Below are positions 48,993 to 60,837 of a DNA stretch of 64,000 nt, piece by piece. The position numbers and the translations under genes are program-made. The notes under the pieces are model-generated. The model was not told where the DNA came from and did not search any database. It saw only the letters and a list, made by a program, of their open reading frames with translations. Numbering within the stretch: the first letter of the stretch is position 1; every line of letters begins with the position of its first letter. The stretch spans positions 1,613,106 to 1,677,105 of the forward strand of contig CM055098.1 of the NCBI GenBank assembly GCA_029204225.1. The letters are read 5' to 3'. This DNA comes from Diphasiastrum complanatum. Taxonomy: Eukaryota > Streptophyta > Lycopodiopsida > Lycopodiales > Lycopodiaceae.

Positions 48993-49350
48993 TGTAATAG
49001 ATCCTAACACCACAGTAGGGCAAACACTAACTGATCCACCCAACCTTGCCTACTCCCTGATATAGAGTAAGCCCCTCCTAGCCCAGTGTGAGGACTGGTA
49101 GCATGCTACTGCCAAGTGTCGGCCACGTGGCACTGACGTGGCCGACTGCACGTCGGGACCCAACTGGGGGCCCTATCCTGCTGACAGGGTCCCTAGGCTG
49201 TGTTAGGCCCGCCATGGCTATGGACCGTGCTGGGGCACACTACTCACACTGTCTTGCCCTGTTGGTCATGTACACTGGACACGACCCTGACTGTGGTATC
49301 TGACCTATCTGTGTTCCCTAGGGTTCGGCACTGGTTACGAGCTCGTAACA
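48993..49350 (-). repeat. G3 LTR (3' LTR in element orientation)
   Basis: 358 bp, ends TGTAATAG...CGTAACA on the + strand. The inner side is followed by ctccctccccctt, the polypurine tract on the - strand. Confidence 0.95.
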
Positions 49351-49361
49351 CTCCCTCCCCC

Positions 49362-52300
49362 TTAAGAACCGTCTTGGTCCTCTAAGACAAAGTCTGGAAA
49401 AATCTTGCGAAGGACGCTGCCTGTTTCCCAAGTGGCATTCTCAACAGGCTGATCATTCCACTTAACCAGATATTCTCGGTATAGAGTATGACGAGTCTGC
49501 GTCTCTCTACTATCAAGAATTTCCTCTGGTTCATGTGGAGGTTGTTGAGGATCCAATGGGAGAACTAGAACACTGTCCCCTACCAGATTATCTGATCTGG
49601 TTAAGGCTTTTCGTAATTGACTTACATGAAAGACTGGAAAAACCTTACTGCTGTGTGGGAGTTCTAGTTCATAGGTGACCTCGCCTAGTCTCCTACTGAT
49701 GGTAAAGGGACCACAATACCTTGGAGACAACTTAGCACACACTCCTGATTTGAGGGTTTTAGAGTCAACTGGGACTCTCAAGTAGACTTTCTCACCAGTG
49801 GAGAACTGCACATCCCGTCTGTGTGGATCTGCATAATGCCTGGCTCGATCCTGGGATTGTCTAATGCTACGCTTAGCATGTTCTATCATCTGGTTTAGGT
49901 CTTCTAAAAAGTTTCTGGCTGCTTCAACTTTTTCTTGTTTAAACCCTACAGCTGTGGGTGAGCGTGGTTGAAAACCGTACATTAGCATAAATGGACTGTA
50001 TCCCGTAGCTGAATGTTTGGTACTGTTGTAAGCAAACTCTAATATCGAGAGATACTCCTCCCAATTAGTCTGCCTCTTGCTGACGTATGCACGAAGCATA
50101 TCCTCCAGCACTTGATTTACCCTTTCTGTTTGACCGTCCATCTGTGGATGGTCGGTGGTACTCATATTAAGTTTAGTATGGAGATGATGGAATACTGCCT
50201 TCCAAAAATTTCCAGTAAACTTACTGTCCCGGTCGCTGACTATGCCGGAAGGTAGACCGTACAATTTAAATAGCCCGTCTACAAACAACCTCGCTAACTC
50301 TGGAGCTCTAACGGTTGTTTTGGTCGGAATAAAATGAGCCATTTTGGTCAGACGGTCAACTGTGACCCATATAGCGTCATTACCCTTTTGGGTTTTAGGC
50401 AGGCCTACTATAAAATCCATGGAGATACTCTCCCATTTACCAGCTGGTATTTCTAAGGGATGCAACAACCCTCCTGCCTTTAAACGCTCTGCTTTATTTA
50501 CTTGACATTTCTGGCAACTGGTTACATACTGGTGGACGTCCTTTTTCATACTAGGCCAGAAAAATTGCCTACGAAGAGTTAGTACAGCACCTACTGCAAA
50601 GTCGCTAGCATCTGTTTCGACCACAAATGGCTGATTGGGGTCGACGACTTTTAAGACTGGTGTTGTAGCTAAGGCTGTTTTGAGAGCATCAAAGCTCTCC
50701 TGTTGTGCGGACTCCCAAATGAACTCCTTTCCCTTCCCCTTAAGAAGATTTGTCATAGGGACTGCTATCTGAGCATATTCCTTGACAAATCATCTGTAAT
50801 ATCCCGCCAGACCAAGAAAGATTTGAAGTTCCAAAATATTCTGAGGTCTCAGCCAACTGAGTATGGCTTTAACCTTATTTGGGTCCATCTTAATCCCATC
50901 TGAAGAGATAATGTGACCCAAATATGCTACTTCTTCAACGAAGAATTCACACTTGGATTGTTTAGCATAAAGCTTATGCTTTCTGAGCAGTCGAAACACC
51001 TTTCTGATGTGTTTTAGATGCTCCTTCCTCGTTTTGCTGTAGACGAGGATGTCATCTAAAAATACGACTACAAACTTACCCAAGTATGGTCTGAGGACAC
51101 TGTTCATCAAGGTCATAAAGGTAGCTGGAGCATTTGTGAGCCCAAATGGCATCACCTTAAACTCATAATGACCGTGACGAGTCCTAAAAGCTGTTTTCGA
51201 GACATCTTCCGATTTTATACGGACTTGATGATATCCCGATCTGAGGTCTATTTTGCTGAAAAACTTAGCCCCGTCGAGTTGATCAAACAACTCGTCTGCC
51301 CGAGGCATAGGGTATTTATTCTTAATTGTGACTTTATTGAGGGCTCTGTAATCTACGCAAAGACGCATAGACCCCTCCTTCTTTTTCACCAATAGGACTG
51401 GTGAGGCCCATGGTGAACTACTGGTCTGAATTTGGCCTTTCGCAAGATAGTCTGTTAACTGCCTAGTTATTTCTTCATCCTCTGTTCGGCTGACCCGATA
51501 CGGAGGTTTAGAAACAGGTGCTGTACTTGGTACTAGGTTTATTACATGATCTACCTCTCTGGTAGGTGGTAAACCATGTGGCAAATCTTCAGGAAAAACA
51601 TCTTTAAATTTAGACAATAAAGTTTCTAATTTACTGATTTTCTGCTGAATAGAACTGGAAATAGAAACTTCAGGAATAAACTGAAAGTCACATAAGAATA
51701 CGTGATGGTCTTCGTCTCCGATTAGCTGACAGAGCTCTGAACTGCAGACCATAGAGCTGTTGGGAACATCATGCTCCCCATGCAACTGGATCTCTCGGCC
51801 TTTATGCTGAAAGCTGAGGGTGTTCTCCTGATAGTTTCTGTGGAGGGAAGGTCCTAAACTGTAGAGCCAATCTCTCCCGAGAACAATGTCTGTTCGATCC
51901 AGGTGCATTATCTGAAAGTTTATTTCATCTTGGTACCCCTGAATACCAAGATTTAACTTACTTACCATAGTTTCCCATATTTTTTTATCTTCACCCTTAG
52001 CTAATGAAACTATGTACCTATGCTGACTAGGTACTTCTGGTAGTTTAAGCTTTTTAACCAGGGTGTGGTTGATGAAATTATGGGTTGCCCCATCATCAAC
52101 CATGACTCTTACTGACTGGTTACCAACTTTCCCATGCATACGTACTAGGTCATGCGGCCCAAAGCTGAAGGGTCTCGCTAGCATTGCAGAGGTCAGCTGG
52201 CAACAGTGTTCATGATCTTCATGATACACTTTGATCTCGGAAGCTGCCGAGTGACTGGGGAAACATACAGTCTGAACAAGATGAACTTGTTTTTTATCTT

Positions 52301-53012
52301 TTTTAGTGAAAGGCCCCTTGGGACACTGTCTGACTGTGTGTCCCTTGCCCATACACACAAAGCACAAACGTTCTTGTTTGGCTTTCTCAAAATCATCTGG
52401 TTTTAAGGGCTGTATGAGTGAAGGGCGTTTCTGATGAGCTTCACCTTTAAATTTATCTTCTTTCTTTCTTTTTAAAAATTTCTTTTTAAATTGAAAGTTT
52501 TTTTGAGGAAGCTGCTCAGAAAGTGGTTGCTGTCTCGCTCTCTTCCTACCCACTGAATCATCATAGATTTGAGCATATCTGAGAGCTTGCTCAAGGGTAG
52601 TAGGCGAGTTTCTCTGGACCTCTACTTTATATTCATCTTTGAGGCCACGGACAAATCCCCTGATTTTTTGATAGTCATCCATATTTTTAATCTTTAAAAT
52701 TGCTTCTCGATACTGCGAGATATATTGGATGAGGGATTTATTTTTCGCGGAACTCAAAATCAAGTTTTTGAGTTCAGCGAACGAGTCGTCCACACTGGAC
52801 TTGAAATTGGCTAATGCCAACTTCAGTTCATCCACTTCTGTTACCAATTGGAGGAACTGCTCCTTGGTAACCAGTTCGTCGAGTTCTTCGGCGAACTGTT
52901 CCTGTTCTTCTACTTCCATGGGTTCCTTCCCTTTTCTGTAAGCCAAGGCTTCTGTTTCAAGTTCGTCGAAGCCTCTCTCCGGGGGTTGATCAGGTCCCTG
53001 AGGAGTGGTCAT
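49362..53012 (-). pseudogene. Gypsy G3 gag-pol polyprotein, one nonsense codon, two in-frame losses
   Basis: One frame from 53,012 to 49,362 broken only by TGA at 50,792-50,790 (GYYR*FVKEYAQ). N-terminus: acidic coiled coil ([20 protein letters not shown]). The gag core is absent: ILSSAKNK runs straight into [18 protein letters not shown]. Zinc knuckle [15 protein letters not shown] (~217-231). Protease [14 protein letters not shown] (~310). RT with [19 protein letters not shown] (~565) and [13 protein letters not shown] (~665). RNase H is nearly gone: DFAVGAVLT joins LRRQFFWPSMKKD. Integrase HHCC (CQKCQVNK), WESISMDFIVGLP, SDRDSKFTGNFW and DGQTERVNQ, triad intact. GPY/F (SPRYCGPFTISRRLGE) and chromodomain (EYLVKWNDQPVENATWE) follow. 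Mobilisation would need proteins supplied in trans. Confidence 0.92.
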
Positions 53013-53801
53013 CTTCGGAACTGAAAGAGAGCTACCTTAACTTCTGAAGGAAAAAAAGTCTAAAAGACTAATTTATAACTGTACAAGGAGGGAAAGAAAA
53101 CTTAGCTCTTTCTGAGAACTGTACTTCCACAGAGAGAATCAAGAAAAGCCCTTTCAGCTCTTCCTCCACTGCTTTCAGATCTGCTGTCCGGAAAAATCAG
53201 AGATCAAGGTACCAAGAAAAAGAAACAAACTTCTGATCGTCTTGGCCCCTTCCCTCGCTGTCTGAGGTGTATACTTTTTGCTCCAAAATTCCCGTTTTAG
53301 GACCCAAAAACAGTTGCAAACTTGTGGTTTCTGCCAAAGACCTTCCTCGCTGCCTGACCAGGAGTGTTGCTACTTGGTTTTGCTTACTTTGAGACCCAAA
53401 ATCCCTCTCAAAATCTGATTTTCTAGCAACACCTTCAGCGCTGGACCTGCACCCAAGATTCTGTCTCAGATCCGCTCCAAATTCCAGAAAATTTCACTCC
53501 AAATTCGAAGTTTCCACCCAATTTGGCAGCGCTGGACCTGCTCCACGTTTTCTATTTAAAATGTGCTCAAAAATCCACAATTGATACATAAAAATCAAGG
53601 GTAAATCTCTGATTTTTCAGCGCTGAGCCTCTACAAGGGATTGTGCCTCAAACAACTGTAAATTCCCAGCAAATTTCAAGGATTTGAAAGCTGTTCCTAC
53701 AGCGATTTTCCTCCTCAATTCTTTCCTGAGAATCTGAGAAATCTTTCCTATCTTCTGATAGCTTTCTCTACTGCTGTCCTGAATTCCCTAGGATGGAGAT
53801 G
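53013..53801 (-). other. G3 untranslated leader
   Basis: About 790 bp between primer site and gag start. The words agcgctg (with gacctg/gagcct) recur at about 53,440, 53,527 and 53,620, suggesting a degenerate internal repeat as in the G1 leader. No open frame. Confidence 0.5.
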
Positions 53802-53813
53802 GCTCTGATACCA
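53802..53813 (-). other. G3 primer binding site (tRNA-Met type)
   Basis: On - strand TGGTATCAGAGC followed by CATCTCC, one base inside the LTR end ATTACA. Confidence 0.9.
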
Positions 53814-53814
53814 G

Positions 53815-54172
53815 TGTAATAGATCCTAACACCACAGTAGGGCAAACACTAACTGATCCACCCAACCTTGCCTACTCCCTGATATAGAGTAAGCCCCTCC
53901 TAGCCCAGTGTGAGGACTGGTAGCATGCTACTGCCAAGTGTCGGCCACGTGGCACTGACGTGGCCGACTGCACGTCGGGACCCAACTGGGGGCCCTATCC
54001 TGCTGACAGGGTCCCTAGGCTGTGTTAGGCCCGCCATGGCTATGGACCGTGCTGGGGCACACTACTCACACTGTCTTGCCCTGTTGGTCATGTACACTAG
54101 ACACGACCCTGACTGTGGTATCTGACCTATCTGTGTTCCCTAGGGTTCGGCACTGGTTACGAGCTCGTAACA
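53815..54172 (-). repeat. G3 LTR (5' LTR in element orientation)
   Basis: 358 bp, same length and nearly the same sequence as 48,993-49,350. It would drive - strand transcription through the element. Confidence 0.95.
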
Positions 54173-54177
54173 CCCAA

Positions 54178-57100
54178 GGTAAAGTTTGTTCACGTGTCTC
54201 ATATAAATGAGGCACATACCTGTTCAGTTTTTGCTAACATTTGGCAACCTGCAGTCGGACCTCATACTACTTTTCGATTGTTAGGAAGTATTAATGGCCA
54301 GAAAGTTCGGATAATGGTGGACGATGGGGCAACCCACAACTTTCTAAACCATTCTTTGGTGAAGAAGTTGAAGTTAGAGCAAAAACCAAGCGATCATCAA
54401 TACGTAGTTACACTTGCTGATGGTCAGCGTAAAGATATTTATGATACTTTCGTTCCACAAGTTCCCATACAAATCCAAGACTGTCAAGATACTTTAGACT
54501 TTCAAGTAATGAGCTTGGCCTTGGCAGATGTAATACTTGGTCGAGAATGGTTGTTTATGTTAAAAACTACTGGTGGTCTTATGCGTAGTTATGTTGATAA
54601 CACGTTGGAGTTTGTTCATAGAGGTCAGAAAGTTAAGTAGGTTGGAAATGCAAGTGTACCGGCTTCGCCAGTTGTCTCTTCTGTGCAGTTGAAGCGGCTA
54701 GTACAGAAACGAAAAATTGAAAAGGTATTTCTTTGTTTCCTTACTTCTGAAACTTTTTCAAGTAATACAAGTTTATCTTTTCCATATTCAAAGAACTGTG
54801 TTTCTTCTGTTGAGAGAAAAGAGAGAGATGTGAGTTTGCAAACGTCTTTCCTAGCGATTTACCATCCGGGTTACCCCCGAGAAGAGAGGTAGATCATCCA
54901 TAGAATTAATACCCGTCGGAACTAAACCTATTAGTAAGCCTCCTTATTGGTTGAGCCATCGGAACAGCTAGAGGTAGAGCGGCAGCTGCAAGAATATTTA
55001 GCTAAAGGGTTTATACGCCCCAGTAAATCACCATGGGCTGCACCCATTTTATTGGTTAAGAAAAAAGATGGGTCCATGCGTATGTGCGTAGACTATAGGG
55101 CCTTAAAATAAACTCACAATCAAGGATAAGTATCCTTTGCCCAGGATTGATGAAATCTTTGATCAACTCAAGGGGGCAAAGTATTTTACTAAGATCGATC
55201 TTAGGTTTGGATATCATCAGGTACGTATTAAAGAGGATGACGTTCTGTTACGACTTTTTGTTCACGGAATGGTCATTATGAGTTTTTGGTTCTTCCCTTT
55301 GGATTAATCAATGCCCCAACAACATTTATGAGAACAACGTGTTCAGACATCTCCTGGGCAAGTTCGTATGAATCTACCTTGATGACATTCTGGTCTTTAG
55401 TCGTACTAAAGAAGAGCACTTTGAACACTTACGCCAAGTGTTCCAGGTCCTCGGAGAGAATTCCTTGTTTGCAAAGGAATCAAAATGTGAATTCTTCAAA
55501 GAAGAGATTCACTAACTCGACATATTATCTCCGCTGAGGGGATAAGGATGGACCTTGAAAATGCAGCCGCAATTACGCGGTGGCCAGCACCAACTTCGGT
55601 GGAAGAGCTGCAGATCCTCCTCGGATTGGCGGGATTTTACAGAAGGTTTATCCATCAGTATACCCTCTTGACTGCTCTTTTGACCGATCTACTCAAGAGT
55701 AAGGGCAAATACTTTTGACCGATCTACTCAAGAGTAAGGGCCTAAACAACAAGCGAGCTTTGAAAATCTAAAGGCTGCAATTGCAACTGCTCCTGTCTTA
55801 AGTTTAGTGGATCCAAATGAAGCATTCATAGTAGAGACCGATGCCAGTGATCAGGCAATTGGTGTTGTTCTTACTCAACACGACTGTCTAGTCGCGTTTG
55901 AGAGTAAGAAACTGGATAAACACCAGTTGAATTATTCCACTTATGAGAAGGAGTTGTTTGCAATAGTCTATGGTCTTAGGAAATGGAGGCACTACCTCTA
56001 TGGAGCTAAGTTTGAGATTGTGTTTGATCAAGAAAGTATCAAGTGGCTTTCCTCCAAAGCGACCTGAAAGGAAGAAAAGCTCATTGGGCCGAACTTCTGC
56101 AGGAGGTTGACTATCAACTAAGGTACAGGAAAGGGCGCTACAATGTGGTAGCAGATGCCTTGAGTCAAATGCCCATGGTAAGCGCGCTAAGTTTTACGAC
56201 ATTCACTACGCACTTGTGTGGCAGGCTATTGAGCAAAGGAATTCCACAGCCACACTAGGGCCATCAGAGAATGTTGCAGGGCCATCAGAAGATGTTGCAG
56301 TTGCGTCGGGATGGGACGCGCTGCCTGAAGATGTTGCGGAAACATCCGGAGTGGATGTGCCATCAGCAGGTGTTGCAGATCTCGATTGAGGACGGGTACC
56401 TCCTTTATAAAGGGAGAGTATGGCGCCAAATTTCTGAGGAAAGTCACGACAGTCTAGTGCAGGGCATCCTGGGATAAAGAGGACCTATGCTCTTGCAAAG
56501 AATAAGTTTTATTGGCCTAGTATGCAGAAAGACGTACAAGAGTACGTGTTAAGGTGCACCACATGCCAGGCCATAAAGGCTGAACATCTCAAGGTAGGCG
56601 TGCTCCTCCAGCCACTCGAGATACGTGGTGGTAGATGGGAGAGTATCAGCATGGATTTTATAGTGGGGTTACCAAGAACGAGTAAAGGCCATGACTCGAT
56701 CTGGGTAGTTGTAGACCGATTGACGAAGATGGTGCGTTTTGTACCGACCAAGAAAACTGTTACAGCTCCAGAAGTCGCTAGGCTTTTTATAGAAAACATC
56801 TATAAGCTATATGGCCTTCCCGCTAATATAATTAGCAATTGAGATCCAAAGTTTACAAGTAGCTTTTGGAGGGCGCTGTTTAACAAGTTAGAGACTAAGC
56901 TGTCTATGAGCTCCACTGATCATCCCGAAATGGATGGTCAGACGAAAAGGGTCAATCAAGTTGTAGAAGATATGCTACGAGCATATGTTAGTAAAAAGCA
57001 AACCAATTGGGAAGAGTATCTTCCGCTTTTGGAATGTGCTTATAATAGCACTAAACACACCACTATAGGGTATAGTCCATTCATGCTAATGTATGGATTT

Positions 57101-57724
57101 CAACCTAGAGCCCCCATGGCCGTAGGGCTTAGGAAGGAAAAAGTACAGAGTGTTAGAGAGTTTCTTGAGGATATGGAAACTATGATCAAGATAGCTAAAG
57201 CTAATGTGAAGCAAGCACAAGCGCGAGCTAAGCATTATGCGGATAAAACCCGTAGGGATATGACCTTTCAAGAAGGCGATCGTGTGTTTTTGAAAGTTCC
57301 TGAAGACTCTACCACTCTAAGCACATGCAAGTGTCCTTAGTTGTCCCCAAGGTATTGTGGTCCCTTCACAATACTCAAGAGAATTGGAAGTTCTGCTTAC
57401 CAGCTGGCTTTGCAAGAATCCGCAAAGGTACATCCGGTCTTTCATGTCAGTCGACTAAAGCGGGTGTTACGAGAAGGAGACAACATTGTCCCAGAACAAA
57501 CCCTAATAGCCTTTGAGGAACCCAATTCCTTGCCACGTGAACCAGAGGAAGTTCTGAATATCTGAAATCGCAAGATTCGTCATGCGGTCTTTCGAGAAGT
57601 TTTAGTCAAGTGGAAGGATGGGTCCCAAGAAGAGGCAACCTGGGAGTCTATAAGCAAGCTTCGCAAGAGGTATCTTGATTTCGTCTTTGAAGATATCGCT
57701 TTCGAGGAGGAAAGCTCCTTTTAG
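54178..57724 (+). pseudogene. Gypsy G4 protease-RT-RNase H-integrase-chromodomain, decayed
   Basis: Protease [20 protein letters not shown] (54,300). RT pieces: [19 protein letters not shown] (55,040) and [10 protein letters not shown] across a frameshift (55,375). A ~35-bp tandem duplication (tttgaccgatctactcaaga...) lies at ~55,676-55,742. RNase H is kept here: FIVETDASDQAIGVVLTQHD, YEKELFAIVYGLRKWRHY and YNVVADALSQM. Integrase: CTTCQAIKAEH, WESISMDFIVGLPRTSKG, then ISN*DPKFTSSFW with a stop at 56,840. In DGQTKRVNQ (56,935) the catalytic Glu of the family is Lys. GPY/F and chromodomain (LVKWKDGSQEEATWE) end at 57,724. Clearly inactive. Confidence 0.9.
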
Positions 57725-57734
57725 GGGGAGGAGA

Positions 57735-58195
57735 TGTTATGGCCATTGGCAAACACAGGGATACTAGTGACTCGTTAGACCCTAGGGGGTCCCGGCGGGG
57801 TAACACTCAACCCCGTAGTTCGGGATAATAACTCTTAGGGACTAGGATCTAGTGGGCTTGGTCTATATTTATAGGGAGTGCCACTAAGTGGAGGGCACCC
57901 TTAGTTGCTAAGGGTGGGTCCCTAAAGGTAGGTAGGACCTGTGTGCCACATGCTCAGTATGCATGAGGGGCATCCACATGCACAGTGGCAACTGTGCATG
58001 TGAGAGGAGTGCATGGCCTCTTGGAGGTTGGGCACTGGTCCTATATGGTGGCCTGTGAATGTAGAGCCAGGTATAGAATAGTGGGTGGAGATCCAAAGTC
58101 GCTCTTTATCTTTGGTTGGTTCTCTTTCCATTGCTCCTATTGGTGAATCATAGTTCAGGGGGCAGTTAGTACTAGCAAGTTGCAACCAAGTTCCA
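57735..58195 (+). repeat. G4 3' LTR, right end truncated
   Basis: Begins TGTTATGGCCATTGG right after the polypurine tract. It contains a TATA-like tctatatttataggg at ~57,861. It runs to about 58,195, where LINE-derived sequence begins. No second LTR is present in the window. Confidence 0.7.
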
Positions 58196-58204
58196 AGTTC
58201 CAAG

Positions 58205-58528
58205 CGGAGACCTTGAGTCTGATGACGACGACGATACACCACCTCACAGATATCAGAGACAGTGTATCACTCACAGTCATGTGGCATCTCGCACCAACCG
58301 CCCTGTCATGAGAGCACACAGTTTTCATCCTCCTAGACGACGTTAGCGACGGTCCATATTACCTCCTGCTACAGCTCGTATCACATCCTTTTTCAGCAAC
58401 ATTGCTAGATGATATGACTCTATTCTTAGTAGTTATTTTGCTCCCATTTATGGACAATGTGTAGTTCACAATTATATTGTTCATCTTTTATGCATAGTTT
58501 TTTTTGGAGACGTTTATATATGCTCCCA
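58205..58528 (+). mobile_element. Inverted 3' segment of LINE L10
   Basis: The only LINE sequence on the + strand. It reads SGDLESDDDDDTPPHRYQRQ, HSHVASRTNRPVM and ARITSFFSNIAR, the acidic/basic tail. Then comes 3' UTR (ttttgctcccatttatggac ... gcatagtttt...ggagacgtttatata) matching, in sense, the reverse complement of L5 at 26,330-26,430. It meets the - strand part near 58,530. The terminal hairpin and (TC)n are missing. Confidence 0.75.
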
Positions 58529-59465
58529 TGGTCGTCTGTTGGAGAAGAATGATGTAATTCGAGCCTGAGAGCTAGAATGTGGTTGGCGGGCTGACTGGTA
58601 AATATCCTGTCGTAGCAAGACCATCTCATGTATCATGAGCGCAACACAACGAGGGTCCTCATATGCAATAAGTGATTTGAGTGTAGTAGGCATGTCCCGG
58701 AATAGGCAGTGGTATCTCCCTTGATCGCATAATATATGGGGCATCTGAAGATGAAGTTCTCCTTGGACTCTACCTCATGTAAAGAACATAGCTGGTATAA
58801 TCTCTCCTCTCGTGGTGTACCCTAGAATCTACTGGCCTCAATAGCCAACTCCCGCGAGGAGACTTTAAACTATCCCAGAGTGAAACGGAGACTATGTGAT
58901 AATCTTGAAGACAAATATCGAGGTAAAACTGGAAGACCAGCGACATCCTGCTCCAAAAAGTGAATCCGGTAGTAATCAGGCAATCATGCGAGCTAACATT
59001 GTGGTTTGTAAGCATGAAATGCTGTCCCAATGTGAAAAAGAGAGGCATGTACACCATATCTCTGCTGCATACATGGCTAAAGGGGTGACGATGGTGTCAA
59101 AAAGTCTGCACTTACTTGGGGCATCCTTAATAGACTTACGGAAGTAAAATCTCTCCAACTGAACTAGGGAAGAATGACCCTTCCCGAGTCTAGAAGTAGC
59201 TGCCTGTCTCATTCTGAAAGTAGGACTAGTGAAGAGCATGCCGAGGTAAGTATATGAAGAAACCACCTCTAGAGGCTGTCCATCAAAGGTAAGCTCCTGA
59301 CGCTGCATGAAAGCCCGAGAGGTATTGAAGACCATGATTTTGGTCTTCAAGAGATTCACCTCTAAACCCCACTGGGTACAAAAGGTGGGTAAGCAATCCA
59401 GCTGTCTCTGTAATCCCTCTTTGGTATGAGAGATACCACATCATCCGCATAGAGAAGGATAGTGA

Positions 59466-59750
59466 TCAGAATGTAACCAAGCCTACAACCGTCCCCGCCA
59501 CACTGAAGATGACCATCTCCAGCTCATCGATGTATAGTCCAAAAAGAACTGGTGAAAGAGAGCACCCCTGCTTAACCCCAATAGTACTCCGGATCTGCTC
59601 AAAAATGCCACTGCGATGACGAAAGCAACCCAAAACCCTCTCATAGAGATCCATGACAGCTAGAATAATATCCGTCGAGAAACCCAGGTCGCGGAGTATC
59701 TGGATAAATAGAGAGCGTGGGACAGAGTCAAAGGCTTTCTTGAAGTCCAC
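59466..59750 (-). pseudogene. LINE reverse transcriptase palm (L10)
   Basis: Open frame of 94 residues with RT motifs: MDFKKAFDSVPRSLFIQIL (motif A, catalytic Asp of VDF/MDF-K-AFD), STIGVKQGCSLSPVLFGLYI (motif B). The YADD of motif C follows in a shifted frame near 59,440. It would copy element RNA at a nicked target. The frameshift makes it inactive. Confidence 0.8.
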
Positions 59751-60837
59751 AAAACAACAGTAAACCTTTTCCTTCCTGTGCCTAGCTTCTTCAATGAGAG
59801 CTCAAAGTGTGAAGATATGATCAGTAGTGGAGTAATGAGTGCATGCAATCTCCTGGACCATGCCTCTAAGCTAACTGCAGATTGAAGGATGGTGCCATAT
59901 AACTTCGCGAGAACATGCCCAATCATGATAGTGCGGTAATTACCAGGTAACATGGGTCACCATTTTTATGGATAGGATGTATGATGTTGGTGCACAAAAA
60001 GGTGAGAAGCCTTCAACAACAACATGATAAAGGAGAGTGGATAGTGTGGGGGCAAGATTGTCGGAGGCGTGAATCAGTAGCTCGGATTCAAGATTTTCAA
60101 TGTCTCTAGTTTGATGGGTTTTCAGTTTTTTGATTGCTGCTAGGACCAAATAAGGGGTGAAGAAGGTAAAGTCTGAAGGTCGAGGAGAGATGGAAATGGG
60201 TGTAGCAGTGGATATAGTGTAAAGCTGGGTAGCATAGTCAGTCCAAATATGTAGATTGTCCAGGAGAGGGGGTGGAGGACGTGGGATAAACTCATGCCAA
60301 AAGGCACCAGAAGAGGAGTTGAAAAGGAGGTTTCCTTCGGAGTCATCATAGGCATGTTTTTTTGCGACGAAGTGTGCAATTGTACAATTGCCGTGAGGAG
60401 CGAAGGAGATGGGGGGCATGGAAACAAGAATGTGTGATAGTGTGGTGAAGGGAGCGGCATTGCGCGTCGTACCATGGTGGATGGAAAGGTCGAGGTGATC
60501 GCGGATGAGCTGGTTTGTTGTTGTGAGGTTAGAATGGAAAGGCCAAAGTTGCAGCAGTATGGAGAGATGTGGCGAGGAAGGTAGCCTGAGATTCCAGTGG
60601 TTTGTTGTGTGGAAAAGAGTGAAGTAAGGAGGCAAGGGATTCTTGGTAAAGTGTTATGTAGAAGGGGTGGAAAGTGTATTTGGGTGCACGGGGTAGTGTG
60701 GATTGTGGTGGAGATTGCAATGGTGGAAGGTGGCCAATATCGAAGGAAAGGAATGAATGATCAGAAAGAGTGGTGGGAGAGATATGGAAACTGTGAATGA
60801 TGGGAATGGATGAAGGTGACCCGATGAGCAAAAAAGA

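Larger units (their letters stand above)
48993..54172 (-). mobile_element. Young Ty3/gypsy element G3 (complete LTRs, TSD)
   Basis: 5,180 bp with two 358-bp LTRs (on - strand TGTTACGAGC...CTATTACA) that differ at one position I could find (G at ~49,277, A at ~54,099). Target duplication is CCCAA at 48,988-48,992 and 54,173-54,177. A polypurine tract (aagggggagggag on -) adjoins the left LTR and a tRNA-Met primer site adjoins the right one. It sits inside gag of element G4. Near-identical LTRs mean recent insertion, although the polyprotein is defective. Confidence 0.95.
48118..58195 (+). mobile_element. Old Ty3/gypsy element G4, split by G3
   Basis: Runs gag (48,118-48,987), interruption by G3 (48,993-54,172), protease to integrase and chromodomain (54,178-57,724), polypurine tract gggggaggag (57,724-57,733) and a 3' LTR from 57,735. 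The 5' LTR and start of gag are missing. Decay is extensive. Its proteins resemble those of G3, so a younger relative inserted into an older one. Confidence 0.88.
58205..60833 (-). mobile_element. LINE copy L10 with inverted 3' end
   Basis: The most complete RT of the window. Endonuclease end DHSFLSFDIGHLPPL (~60,745), linker (HAYDDSEG), RT entry LKTHQTRDIENLESELLIHA (60,100), GNYRTIMIGHVLAKLYGTIL (59,940), palm MDFKKAFDSVPRSLFIQ, IGVKQGCSLSPVLFGLYIDE and YADDVV (59,440, by frameshift), thumb LLKTKIMVFNTSRAFM and SYTYLGMLFTS, then the post-RT domain and C-terminal tail ARITSFFSNRRPWEH (58,555). The remaining 3' portion lies inverted at 58,205-58,528. The 5' end is cut at ~60,833, where the tail of element S3 starts. 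Confidence 0.85.

Noticed and set aside
49088-49303. 71-residue open frame repeated at 53,910-54,125 as a duplicated gene
   Set aside because: Both lie inside the two LTRs of gypsy G3 and are copies of LTR sequence.
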